Assembly (NCBI GenBank): GCA_963981015.1 | Contig: CAXCCG010000054.1 | Span: 1-18,672, forward strand | DNA length: 18,672 nt | Source: Thiopontia sp013349825 | Lineage (GTDB): Bacteria; Pseudomonadota; Gammaproteobacteria; GCF-002020875 | Direction: 5' to 3' | Shown here: piece after piece, positions 1-7,281 of the stretch | Layout: every line of letters starts with the position of its first letter | How positions within the stretch are numbered: the first letter of the stretch is position 1 | The notes under the pieces: model-generated | What the model saw: only the letters and a program-made list of their open reading frames with translations | Told to the model about the DNA's origin: nothing | The model's database searches: none | Made by a program: the position numbers and the translations under genes

Positions 1-6
1 GGTTCC

Positions 7-2055
7 TTAACCCACAGAACGATATCGCTCTCCTTCCGGTATCCAGCGCTGAATTAATTTCTTAACCTGCTCCGGCGCATGGTTGAGTAGATCGGGAGCC
101 ACCTGCTCCACCAAAGGGATCAGGTGTTGATCTTGTGTCAGATCGGCGATCTTGAGTTGTAGCGCACCGGTCTGCCGTCGGCCCAGCAACTCACCGGGAC
201 CGCGCATCTCCAGATCCTTACGGGCAATCTCAAAGCCATCGGTCGATTCGCGGATAGTTTTCAGCCGCTCGGTTGCAACCGGACTCAACGGGGCACGGTA
301 CATCAATACACAACTACTCGCTTCGGCACCTCGCCCGACACGTCCCCGCAGTTGGTGGAGTTGTGACAGCCCCAGCCGCTCGGCACTTTCAATAATCATC
401 AGGCTGGCATTGGGGACATCGACCCCCACTTCAATTACGGTGGTGGCGACCAGAATCTGAATCTCTCCACGATGGAATTGCTCCATTACACTCTCTTTAT
501 CAGCAGCGCCCATTTTGCCGTGGACCAGTCCAACCTTCAGGTCGGATAGTTGCTGCTGGATCTGCTCAGCACTCTCTGTGGCAGCCTGACACTGTAATGC
601 TTCGGACTCCTCAATCAACGGGCAGACCCAGTAGACCTGTTTTCCCAGCTGACAGTTGGCGTGGACTCGCTGCAGGATCTCATTACGTCGGCTCTCCGGG
701 ATGGTGACCGTTTTGATCGGGGTGCGTCCCGGTGGCAACTCATCGATGATGGTGCTGTCGAGGTCGGCATAAAAGGTCATCGCCAGGGTGCGGGGGATCG
801 GAGTGGCAGTCATGATCAGTTGGTGGGGAATCGTGTTGCCCGACTCTCCCTTCTGCTGCAGAGCATATCGTTGATCGACCCCGAAGCGGTGCTGCTCATC
901 GATGATCACCAGAGCCAGCTTGTTAAAGTGAACCTGTTTCTGAAACAGCGCATGGGTGCCAACAACAATGGTGCAGCTACCACTCTCCAGTTGATCGATG
1001 ATCGCCCGGCGGGGTGCAGCTTTCATGCTGCCAGTGAGTAATCCGGCCTCGATCTTGAGTGGGGCCAGTAGTTTGTTGAGGACCTGGTGGTGCTGGCTTG
1101 CCAGCAGTTCTGTGGGGGCCATCAACGCCACCTGATAGCCGGACTCTGCAGTATGCAGTGCAGCGCAGAGGGCAACAATGGTTTTGCCGGAACCGACATC
1201 TCCCTGTAGCAATCGCTGCATCGGGTAGGGGTGGCTGAGGTCTTTGAAGATCTCATTCAGTGCTCGCTGTTGCGCACCGGTCAGGGTGAAGGGGAGAGTG
1301 GTCAGAAACTGTTTTACCTGTGGCTGATCAGCAGGAAGCGGTATCGCCTGTTCAGTACGATGCTGCAGACGAATCAGTGAGAGTGAGAGGTGATGGGCCA
1401 GCAACTCCTCCAGGGCAATACGCTCATGGCAGCGGTGAAGCTGCTCTTTGCTGGTGGCTGCCGTGGGACGGTGAAGAGTCTGCAGTGCTTCAGACAGTGA
1501 TGGAAGCCCTTGCCGTGATGAAGCTGGTAGCAACTCCTCTACAGTGGCTAGTGCCACTTGCAAGGCTTGCGTGGTTAACGAGAATAGGGTGCGTTGGCGG
1601 ACTCCTTCGGTTGCAGGGTAGATCGGGGTGAGACGTTGATCCAGTGGCGGTGGTGGCTGGTGGCTATCCCGTAGCTGATATTCAGGATGGACCATCTCCA
1701 ACCCGGAGGGGCCACGACGGGTCTCTCCAAAGCAGCGGATGGTACGCCCGTTCTGTAGCGCTGCCTGTTGTGACTTGTTGAAGTGGAAGAGGCGGATCGT
1801 GAGGCTGCCCGTCTGGTCTTCAAGTGTGCAGAGTAGTGAACGCCGCTTGCCGAAGCGGATGCCGCTACCGGTAATGGTCCCCTCAACCAACTGCTCTGTA
1901 GCAGGGATCAGCTGGTTGATGGTGACGAGTTGGGTGCGATCCTGGTAGCGGATCGGCAGGTGAAAGAGGAGATCAGTGACCGCATAGAGTTGCAATCGCT
2001 GCAGTTTATTGGAGAGCTGTGGTCCAACCCCCTTGAGCGCAGAGAGTGCGGTCAT
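7..2055 (-). CDS. recG: ATP-dependent DNA helicase RecG
   Basis: RecG is a superfamily 2 translocase that reverses stalled replication forks and branch-migrates Holliday junctions. The 682 aa length fits the family (E. coli about 693). In order: an N-terminal helical part with GVGPQLSNKL (9-18), the OB-fold wedge domain (about 57-130), then two helicase lobes. Seen motifs are Walker A GDVGSGKT (285-292), the DEQH box (386-389), TATPIPRT (416-423), motif VI QLRGRVGRG (568-576), and the C-terminal TRG region ending in MRGPGELLGRRQTG (617-630). The ATG start aligns with the family N-terminus apart from a few residues, and lies 9 nt after the ridA stop. The Shine-Dalgarno site is weak, so translation may depend on ridA coupling. 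It is the last gene of the minus-strand cluster in view; only 6 nt follow its stop, so the terminator is outside the window. Confidence 0.98.
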   Translation of the reverse strand: MTALSALKGVGPQLSNKLQRLQLYAVTDLLFHLPIRYQDRTQLVTINQLIPATEQLVEGTITGSGIRFGKRRSLLCTLEDQTGSLTIRLFHFNKSQQAALQNGRTIRCFGETRRGPSGLEMVHPEYQLRDSHQPPPPLDQRLTPIYPATEGVRQRTLFSLTTQALQVALATVEELLPASSRQGLPSLSEALQTLHRPTAATSKEQLHRCHERIALEELLAHHLSLSLIRLQHRTEQAIPLPADQPQVKQFLTTLPFTLTGAQQRALNEIFKDLSHPYPMQRLLQGDVGSGKTIVALCAALHTAESGYQVALMAPTELLASQHHQVLNKLLAPLKIEAGLLTGSMKAAPRRAIIDQLESGSCTIVVGTHALFQKQVHFNKLALVIIDEQHRFGVDQRYALQQKGESGNTIPHQLIMTATPIPRTLAMTFYADLDSTIIDELPPGRTPIKTVTIPESRRNEILQRVHANCQLGKQVYWVCPLIEESEALQCQAATESAEQIQQQLSDLKVGLVHGKMGAADKESVMEQFHRGEIQILVATTVIEVGVDVPNASLMIIESAERLGLSQLHQLRGRVGRGAEASSCVLMYRAPLSPVATERLKTIRESTDGFEIARKDLEMRGPGELLGRRQTGALQLKIADLTQDQHLIPLVEQVAPDLLNHAPEQVKKLIQRWIPEGERYRSVG

Positions 2056-2064
2056 CGCTCAACC

Positions 2065-2448
2065 TTATTCCAGCTCCATTACCCCATCCATCTCTACCCC
2101 CGCGTCTTTGGGAAGTGAGGCGACACCAATAGCGGCCCGGGCCGGATAAGGCTGCTGGAAATAACGCGCCATCACCTCGTTGACCAGTGGAAAGTGGTGC
2201 AGATCGGTCAGGAAGATATTGAGCTTGGCAATATCATTGAGGTTACCCCCAGCGGCCTCGGCGACTGCTGTCAGATTTTCAAATACACGTACAATTTGTG
2301 CCTCCATATCACCCTCAACCATCTCCATACTCTCTGGGATCAGGGGAATTTGGCCTGAAAGATAGACAGTGCTGCCGACCTTGACCGCTTGTGAATAGGT
2401 GCCGATTGCCTGTGGCGCTTTGTCAGTCTGAATAATGGTTCTGCTCAT
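2065..2448 (-). CDS. ridA: RidA family enamine/imine deaminase
   Basis: RidA (YjgF/YER057c/UK114 family) hydrolyses reactive enamines and imines released by PLP enzymes such as threonine dehydratase, protecting PLP enzymes from 2-aminoacrylate damage. The 127 aa length is typical. Seen are the conserved Tyr18 in the GTYSQAV segment, SGQIPL (31-36), the carboxylate-binding Arg104 in YPARAAIGVASLPKD (101-115), and Glu119, which matches the catalytic-pocket Glu of E. coli RidA. Members act as trimers with active sites at subunit interfaces, in the cytosol. A good Shine-Dalgarno (GAGGA) sits 4 nt before the ATG. It lies between spoT and recG, the place taken by trmH in E. coli and by a RidA gene in pseudomonads. 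The arginine marks the deaminase-active RidA subgroup rather than inactive Rid paralogues; this is inference from motif only. Confidence 0.95.
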   Translation of the reverse strand: MSRTIIQTDKAPQAIGTYSQAVKVGSTVYLSGQIPLIPESMEMVEGDMEAQIVRVFENLTAVAEAAGGNLNDIAKLNIFLTDLHHFPLVNEVMARYFQQPYPARAAIGVASLPKDAGVEMDGVMELE

Positions 2449-2474
2449 AGTGTCCTCGTCAATAGTGAATGAGA

Positions 2475-2489
2475 AAGGGGTTATCCCTT
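2475..2489 (-). other. Small stem-loop between spoT and ridA
   Basis: A perfect 5-bp stem (AAGGG at 2475-2479 pairing with CCCTT at 2485-2489, 5-nt loop) starts one base after the spoT stop codon. No U-tract follows on the minus strand, so it is not a convincing intrinsic terminator. It might be an mRNA processing or stabilising hairpin within the operon. A stem this short can arise by chance. Confidence 0.25.
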
Positions 2490-2490
2490 A

Positions 2491-4716
2491 TTATCCTTTG
2501 AGTCGTTGAATGGTGGAGACTGGTTTCAGTTTACGAACTTTACGCATGATTGCGGCCAGATGTTTGCGGTCAGTGACTCTCAGGGTAAAGGTAAGGGTAT
2601 TGGTACGACCATCCTGATCATCCATCGATACATGGTCAATGTTGGAGTCCATCTCCGAGATGGTGCTGGCGATGATTGCCAGTACCCCCCGTTTATTGGC
2701 TACCTCTACCCGGATCTCGGTGGGTAGATCACGCCCTCCATAGTCAGACCACTCAACCGAGACCCACTGCTCAGGGTGGCTCTGCATGCTGGCGTTGTTA
2801 TTACACTCGTTACGGTGAATGACCAGCCCCTTACCGGAGCTGATATGACCAATGATCGGGTCTCCCGCAATGGGGCGACAGCACTTGGCAAAGTGGACCA
2901 CCATCCCTTCGGCCCCCTGAATCATCAGTGGACGTTTTGCATCGCTGTTGCGTCCATGCAGACGCCGCCTTAACAGGGGTGACAGCATCGACAGCGGATT
3001 GCGCCAGCGCGTCACCTTTTTGCTGCTGTCATTCCAGTCTTCATTGCCGGGGCTGCTTTTCAGGCAGCACTGTATCAGGCTTCCAGACACCAGCTCTGCC
3101 ATACGTCGCCCCATACCAATCTCGTTATAGAGGGCATTGAGGTCATCCACCTGTAGTTGAACCAGTAGTGGGTTCAGATCCAGTTTTTTGAAGCGCTTTT
3201 TGGAGATGTTATGGCCGGAAAGTGCCTTTAACAGTAACTTTTCTCCCAGTTGAATCGCCTCTTCCTGCTGTAGGTTTTTCAAAAAGTGGCGGATGTTGCT
3301 GCGAGCCTTACCCGTGGTGACAAATTGTAACCAGCCGGGGTGAGGTGTGTTGTCGGGTGAGGTGGTAATCTCTACGGTCTGTCCATTGAAGAGATGGGTG
3401 TTGAGAGGGGCTGGCTTGCGGTTGATGCGGGCTGCTACCGCATGGTTGCCAATCTCGGTATGGATACGGTAGGCAAAGTCGAGTGCAGTGGCCCCGCGCG
3501 GAAACTCCATAATTTTCCCTTTCGGGGTAAAGATGTAGACCTCATCGGGGAACAGGTCAATCTTGACGCTCTCCAGAAATTCGAGTGAGTTACCGCTGTT
3601 TTTCTGTAGATCGAGCAGATCTTGCAGCCACTGCCGCGCCCGTTTCTCGGTACTGTTGATGTTGGAGGCGGCTGACCCTTCACCACTACTCTTGTAGTCC
3701 CAGTGTGCTGCAATCCCCTCTTCGGAGATGAGGTGCATCTCCTGTGTACGTATCTGGATCTCGACCGGTACCCCATGTGGTCCGAACAGTATAGTGTGGA
3801 GTGATTGATAGCCGTTGGCTTTGGGGATGGCGATGTAGTCTTTAAATTTACCGGGAACCGGTTTGTAGATGCTATGGACGATTCCGAGGGTTTGGTAGCA
3901 GGCCTCTACTGAGGGGACCAGTATACGGAAGGCGTAGACATCGAAGATCTCACTGAAGGGGAGCTGCTGGTCCTTCATCTTTTTATAGACACTGTAGAGG
4001 TGTTTTTCACGACCACTGACCTCAGCTTCGATCTCAGTCTCCAGCAGGCGTCTGCGGATAGAGACCTCAATGGTCTCCAAAATCTCCTTGCGATAACCGC
4101 GAGCCTGTTTGACGGCTTCAGCCAGCACCCGTGCGCGCATCGGATAGCGGTTGTAGAACCCCAACTCGCGCAGCTCTTTGGCAATCTTATTCATCCCCAA
4201 TCGATGGGCAATAGGGACGTGGATCTCCAGTGTCTCTTGGGCGATTCTTCGACGTTTTTCGCTCTTCAGGCCATCCAGAGTACGCATGTTGTGGAGGCGG
4301 TCGGCGAGCTTGATCAGGATCACGCGGATATCACGGGTCATCGCCAACATCATCTTGCGGAAGTTTTCCGCCTGCGCCTGTTGGGGGCTCTCCATCTGGA
4401 TGCGGGTCAGTTTACTGACCCCGTCCACCAATTCAGTCACCTCAGAGCCAAACCGTTCGGTTAATTCACGCTTGGAGTGGTCTGTATCCTCCAGCACATC
4501 ATGCAACAGGGCTGCAATGATGGTGGTATGGTCGATGTGCATCTCTGCGAGGATGCGAGCCACCTCGATTGGGTGGTAGATATAGGGTTCACCGGTCAGA
4601 CGGCTCTGACCATTATGCGCCTCTGCCGAGAAAAGGTAGGCGGCATATATCTTACGAACCTGCTCCTGTTCAAGATAGCTCTCCAGTATGGTGAGCAAAT
4701 CACTGATCAGGAACAT
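2491..4716 (-). CDS. spoT: Bifunctional (p)ppGpp synthetase/hydrolase SpoT
   Basis: This long RelA/SpoT homologue makes and degrades the alarmone (p)ppGpp in the cytosol. It has 741 aa against about 702 in E. coli SpoT and aligns from residue 1. Domains in order: HD hydrolase (about 20-195) with the metal motif HDVLEDT (72-78) intact; synthetase (about 230-340) with FDVYAFR (258-264), GYQSLHT (302-308) and the catalytic Glu319 in VEIQIRT; TGS (about 387-450); a helical domain; a conserved-Cys region with KCCRPI (611-616), His634 and Cys638; and a C-terminal ACT domain (about 665-741). The intact HD box and closeness to SpoT exclude a hydrolase-dead RelA. About 35 extra residues fall in the basic, Ser-rich linker near 550-600 ahead of the Cys region. 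It lies 21 nt after rpoZ with no clear Shine-Dalgarno, and is presumably read from the rpoZ promoter. Confidence 0.98.
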   Translation of the reverse strand: MFLISDLLTILESYLEQEQVRKIYAAYLFSAEAHNGQSRLTGEPYIYHPIEVARILAEMHIDHTTIIAALLHDVLEDTDHSKRELTERFGSEVTELVDGVSKLTRIQMESPQQAQAENFRKMMLAMTRDIRVILIKLADRLHNMRTLDGLKSEKRRRIAQETLEIHVPIAHRLGMNKIAKELRELGFYNRYPMRARVLAEAVKQARGYRKEILETIEVSIRRRLLETEIEAEVSGREKHLYSVYKKMKDQQLPFSEIFDVYAFRILVPSVEACYQTLGIVHSIYKPVPGKFKDYIAIPKANGYQSLHTILFGPHGVPVEIQIRTQEMHLISEEGIAAHWDYKSSGEGSAASNINSTEKRARQWLQDLLDLQKNSGNSLEFLESVKIDLFPDEVYIFTPKGKIMEFPRGATALDFAYRIHTEIGNHAVAARINRKPAPLNTHLFNGQTVEITTSPDNTPHPGWLQFVTTGKARSNIRHFLKNLQQEEAIQLGEKLLLKALSGHNISKKRFKKLDLNPLLVQLQVDDLNALYNEIGMGRRMAELVSGSLIQCCLKSSPGNEDWNDSSKKVTRWRNPLSMLSPLLRRRLHGRNSDAKRPLMIQGAEGMVVHFAKCCRPIAGDPIIGHISSGKGLVIHRNECNNNASMQSHPEQWVSVEWSDYGGRDLPTEIRVEVANKRGVLAIIASTISEMDSNIDHVSMDDQDGRTNTLTFTLRVTDRKHLAAIMRKVRKLKPVSTIQRLKG

Positions 4717-4737
4717 GGTGCGTAGTATTGGTGGAGC

Positions 4738-5040
4738 TTAGGCTTTGGCCTCTTCTCCATGTGTTTCGGTGGTGGTCTCACCCTCTGTTGTCTCTTCACC
4801 CTCATTATCGGCCTGATGATCAAATGCCTGTGCGGCTGCAGCAATTTGATCCAGTACTTCGCGGCTCATCAGACCGGCAGAGATTTCACGCAGTGCAACT
4901 ACAGTGGGCTTATCGTTATCCAGAGGTACCAGAGGCTCTGCTCCCATGGCAATCTGTCTTGCACGCTCAGCGGCAATCAGGGTCATGTCAAAGCGGTTAT
5001 CAATCTGTTCCAGGCAATCTTCTACGGTAATGCGCGCCAT
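4738..5040 (-). CDS. rpoZ: DNA-directed RNA polymerase omega subunit
   Basis: Omega binds the beta-prime subunit, helps RNA polymerase assembly, and forms one of the ppGpp-binding sites (site 1) in proteobacteria. The N-terminus MARITVEDCLEQIDNRFDM closely matches E. coli omega, as do the RARQ segment, the PLVPLDNDKPTVVALREI core and the following helix. The N-terminal MAR motif, which contributes to ppGpp binding in E. coli, is present. At 100 aa it is about 9 longer than E. coli omega, because of an acidic, Thr/Glu-rich, probably disordered tail (about 75-100). A GGAGT Shine-Dalgarno lies 8 nt before the ATG. Its place directly before spoT links the alarmone enzyme with one of its targets, an arrangement conserved across gammaproteobacteria. 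It is probably transcribed from the promoter in the upstream gap. Confidence 0.98.
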   Translation of the reverse strand: MARITVEDCLEQIDNRFDMTLIAAERARQIAMGAEPLVPLDNDKPTVVALREISAGLMSREVLDQIAAAAQAFDHQADNEGEETTEGETTTETHGEEAKA

Positions 5041-5048
5041 TCGTTATT

Positions 5049-5111
5049 ACTCCAGTCTCACTACGAATCAAAAAGGTCGGATATTTTATATAAATTTAGA
5101 GACTTACTCAA
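5049..5111 (-). promoter_or_regulatory. Sigma-70-type promoter and RBS for rpoZ-spoT-ridA-recG
   Basis: The 134-nt gmk-rpoZ gap (5041-5174) is markedly AT-rich and is the only wide gap in the minus-strand cluster. On the minus strand it holds TTGAGT (5111-5106), a 17-nt spacer, and TAAAAT (5088-5083), 4/6 and 5/6 matches to the sigma-70 hexamers at ideal spacing. A start near 5076 would give a leader of about 36 nt carrying a GGAGT ribosome binding site at 5053-5049, 8 nt before the rpoZ ATG. No hairpin with a T-run is seen after gmk, so read-through from upstream is also possible. The call is by eye and is not backed by expression data. Confidence 0.6.
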
Positions 5112-5174
5112 TCTATTTTCTAAATCAAATGGTTATTGGTGGGTGAAAACTGTAAAAAGAGGGTGTTATATCTC

Positions 5175-5789
5175 TTACTGTATTAAGGCTTGCAGCAGGC
5201 TTTGGTGGTGCATCTGCTGCTGTGGAGTCTTTAACCGTTCTGCGAGGAAGATGGTTTTCAGAGCCTCCCTGGCTTGTTCAAAATCATTATTGATTAAAAG
5301 ATAATTATACTCATCGTAGTGAGACATCTCGTTCATCGCATCACGCATGCGCCGCTCAATGATCTCGCTGCTATCCTGGCCCCGATGCTTTAGCCGCTCT
5401 CGCAGTGCCGACTGGCTGGGTGGAAGAATGAAGATGGAGATGGATTCAGGAATCTGTTGACGGATGCTGCGGGCACCCTGCCAGTCAATCTCCAGCACCA
5501 CATCGACCCCGCTCTGCAGAGTATCCCGTACCCAGATTTCAGAGGTACCATAAAAGTTATCAAATACCTGAGCGTGCTCCAGAAATTCACCGGCCTCAAT
5601 CCCTTGCTGAAAATCATCGATGGTTGTGAAGTTGTAGTGAATGCCACTCTCCTCTCCGGGACGTGGATCACGTGTGGTGTGTGAGACCGAAAGCTGTATT
5701 CCTGAGAGTTCAGGCAGCAGAGCCTGTAGCAGGCTTGATTTTCCTGCACCGGATGGGGCGGAGAGAATATAGAGGTTTCCTGTTTTCAT
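5175..5789 (-). CDS. gmk: Guanylate kinase
   Basis: Guanylate kinase phosphorylates GMP/dGMP to GDP/dGDP with ATP, feeding GTP and (p)ppGpp synthesis in the cytosol. The 204 aa length matches E. coli Gmk (207). Visible are the P-loop SAPSGAGKSS (10-19), the GMP-binding segment SVSHTTRDPRPGE (34-46), FLEHAQVF (69-76) with YGTS just after it, EIDWQGA near residue 100, FILPPS, and the lid-like RGQDSSEIIERRM stretch. The ATG start aligns with the family one residue before the LYILSAPSG strand; no strong Shine-Dalgarno is seen. It lies 21 nt after trkH and before the rpoZ promoter gap. The gmk-rpoZ-spoT order is the usual gammaproteobacterial guanine-nucleotide/stringent-response group. A GMP-binding enzyme of this type can be inhibited by (p)ppGpp in some bacteria; nothing in the sequence decides that here. 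Confidence 0.98.
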   Translation of the reverse strand: MKTGNLYILSAPSGAGKSSLLQALLPELSGIQLSVSHTTRDPRPGEESGIHYNFTTIDDFQQGIEAGEFLEHAQVFDNFYGTSEIWVRDTLQSGVDVVLEIDWQGARSIRQQIPESISIFILPPSQSALRERLKHRGQDSSEIIERRMRDAMNEMSHYDEYNYLLINNDFEQAREALKTIFLAERLKTPQQQMHHQSLLQALIQ

Positions 5790-5810
5790 GGTTGCTGCAC
5801 TCGAATGGGG

Positions 5811-7271
5811 CTATTTTTTCCAGAAGGCGGGGGAGAAGAGTACCAGAATACTGAATACCTCCAGTCGTCCCACCAACATCGCAAAGCTGAGAATCGCCTT
5901 TGCCGGGTCATTGATGGTTCCGTAATGGGCGCCCACTTCACCCAGTCCGGGGCCGAGATTGTTCATGCAGGCCGCCAGCGCAGAGAAGGCGGTAACCTGA
6001 TCCAGTCCGGTCGCCATTAACAAAATCAGCATGATAGTGAAGCTGGCGACGTAGAGCGAGAAAAATCCCCACACCGCAGAGATTACCTTCTCTGGCAGTG
6101 GTTTGTTGCCAATTTTGACGGAGATCTGTGCGTTGGGGTGGATCAGACGAGCAATCTCCCGCATTCCCTGGCGGAATAGCATCAGAAAACGGATGACCTT
6201 CATCCCGCCGCCGGTTGACCCTGCACAGCCACCGACAAAACTGGTGAAGAGTAGCAACAGTGGGAGAAAGCTGGGCCAGTTGAAATAGGTGGTGGTGGAA
6301 AAACCGGTGGTGGTGCCGATGGAGACCGCCTGGAAGATTCCATGACGCAAGGTCTCTCCAAAACTGCCAAAAGTACCGGTGATCATCAATGTAACGACGG
6401 TGATGACGGTCACCGTGGCGAGGATGCCAATATAGGTACGGAACTCTGAATCTTGCAGATAGGGGCGAACAGTAATGCGGGAAATACGGCTTACAGCGAG
6501 GTAGTGGAGTGAAAAGTTGACCCCGGAGAGCAGCATGAAGAGGATCGCAATACTCTCGATCAGAGGGCTGTTGAACCATCCGATGCTGGCATCATGGGTG
6601 GAAAAACCACCAATGGCTACGGTTGAAAAGCTGTGGGCCAGTGCATCAAAGGGGGTCATTCCTGCGAGCCAGTAGGCGACACCACAGGCAATGGTCAGCC
6701 CCAGATAGATATACCAGAGTGCCTTGGCAGTCTCAGTGATGCGGGGGGTCAGTTTGTTATCTTTGATCGGGCCGGGGGTCTCGGCACGGTAGAGCTGCAT
6801 ACCACCAATCCCCAGCATGGGCAGAATGGCGACCGCCAATACAATGATTCCCATCCCCCCCAGCCACTGTAATTGCTGGCGATAGTAGAGGATCGATTGG
6901 GGGAGTGCATCAATGCCGGTAATCACCGTGGCACCGGTTGTGGTCAGTCCTGAGAGTGACTCGAACAGTGCATCTATAACGCTCATATGAGGGGTGGTGC
7001 CGAAAATAAAGGGGAGCGCACCTGAAATCCCCAATACCGCCCAGAACAGTACGACGACCAGAAAGCCATCCCGGATGCGTAGCTCCTTTTTGATGCCACG
7101 CACCGGCTTCCAGATGATAAAGCCGGTGACAATAATGATTGCAAAGGAGAGGATGAAGGGAAGGATAGCCCCATCCTGGTAGAGGAGAGAGACGATGGCA
7201 GGAGGCACCATCGTCAGGCTGAAGATCATCAGCAACAGACCAAGAATTCTCTGGATGACGTGAGGTTGCAT
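5811..7271 (-). CDS. trkH: Trk potassium uptake system membrane subunit TrkH
   Basis: TrkH is the inner-membrane, K+-conducting subunit of the Trk system, gated by cytoplasmic TrkA. The 486 aa product aligns end to end with E. coli TrkH (483). It has the four-fold M1-P-M2 layout with all four filter segments: LTTTGAT (109-115), AIGGFST (219-225), GTTTGFS (319-325) and NNLGPGLG (437-444). Family-diagnostic stretches include WLGGMGIIVLAVAILP (136-151), MQLYRAETPGPIKDNK (158-173) and GGCAGSTGGGMK (347-358), the last near the intramembrane gating loop. Many hydrophobic helices follow from residue 9 on. The ATG is 10 nt after the trkA stop, with no clear Shine-Dalgarno, which suggests coupled translation. 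Adjacent trkA and trkH are not found together in E. coli, where they are unlinked; here the regulator and channel are co-transcribed. Confidence 0.97.
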   Translation of the reverse strand: MQPHVIQRILGLLLMIFSLTMVPPAIVSLLYQDGAILPFILSFAIIIVTGFIIWKPVRGIKKELRIRDGFLVVVLFWAVLGISGALPFIFGTTPHMSVIDALFESLSGLTTTGATVITGIDALPQSILYYRQQLQWLGGMGIIVLAVAILPMLGIGGMQLYRAETPGPIKDNKLTPRITETAKALWYIYLGLTIACGVAYWLAGMTPFDALAHSFSTVAIGGFSTHDASIGWFNSPLIESIAILFMLLSGVNFSLHYLAVSRISRITVRPYLQDSEFRTYIGILATVTVITVVTLMITGTFGSFGETLRHGIFQAVSIGTTTGFSTTTYFNWPSFLPLLLLFTSFVGGCAGSTGGGMKVIRFLMLFRQGMREIARLIHPNAQISVKIGNKPLPEKVISAVWGFFSLYVASFTIMLILLMATGLDQVTAFSALAACMNNLGPGLGEVGAHYGTINDPAKAILSFAMLVGRLEVFSILVLFSPAFWKK

Positions 7272-7281
7272 CAGTGTGGTG

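Noticed and set aside
4000..4579. Long plus-strand open frames antisense to spoT (and similar ones antisense to recG, ntrY and trkH)
   Set aside because: They lie wholly within well-conserved genes on the other strand and show no recognisable domain or ribosome site; they are by-products of the real genes' codon use.
5141..5174. Intrinsic terminator after gmk
   Set aside because: The minus strand has a T-run here, but no inverted repeat precedes it; the two GGGTG copies are direct, not inverted, repeats.
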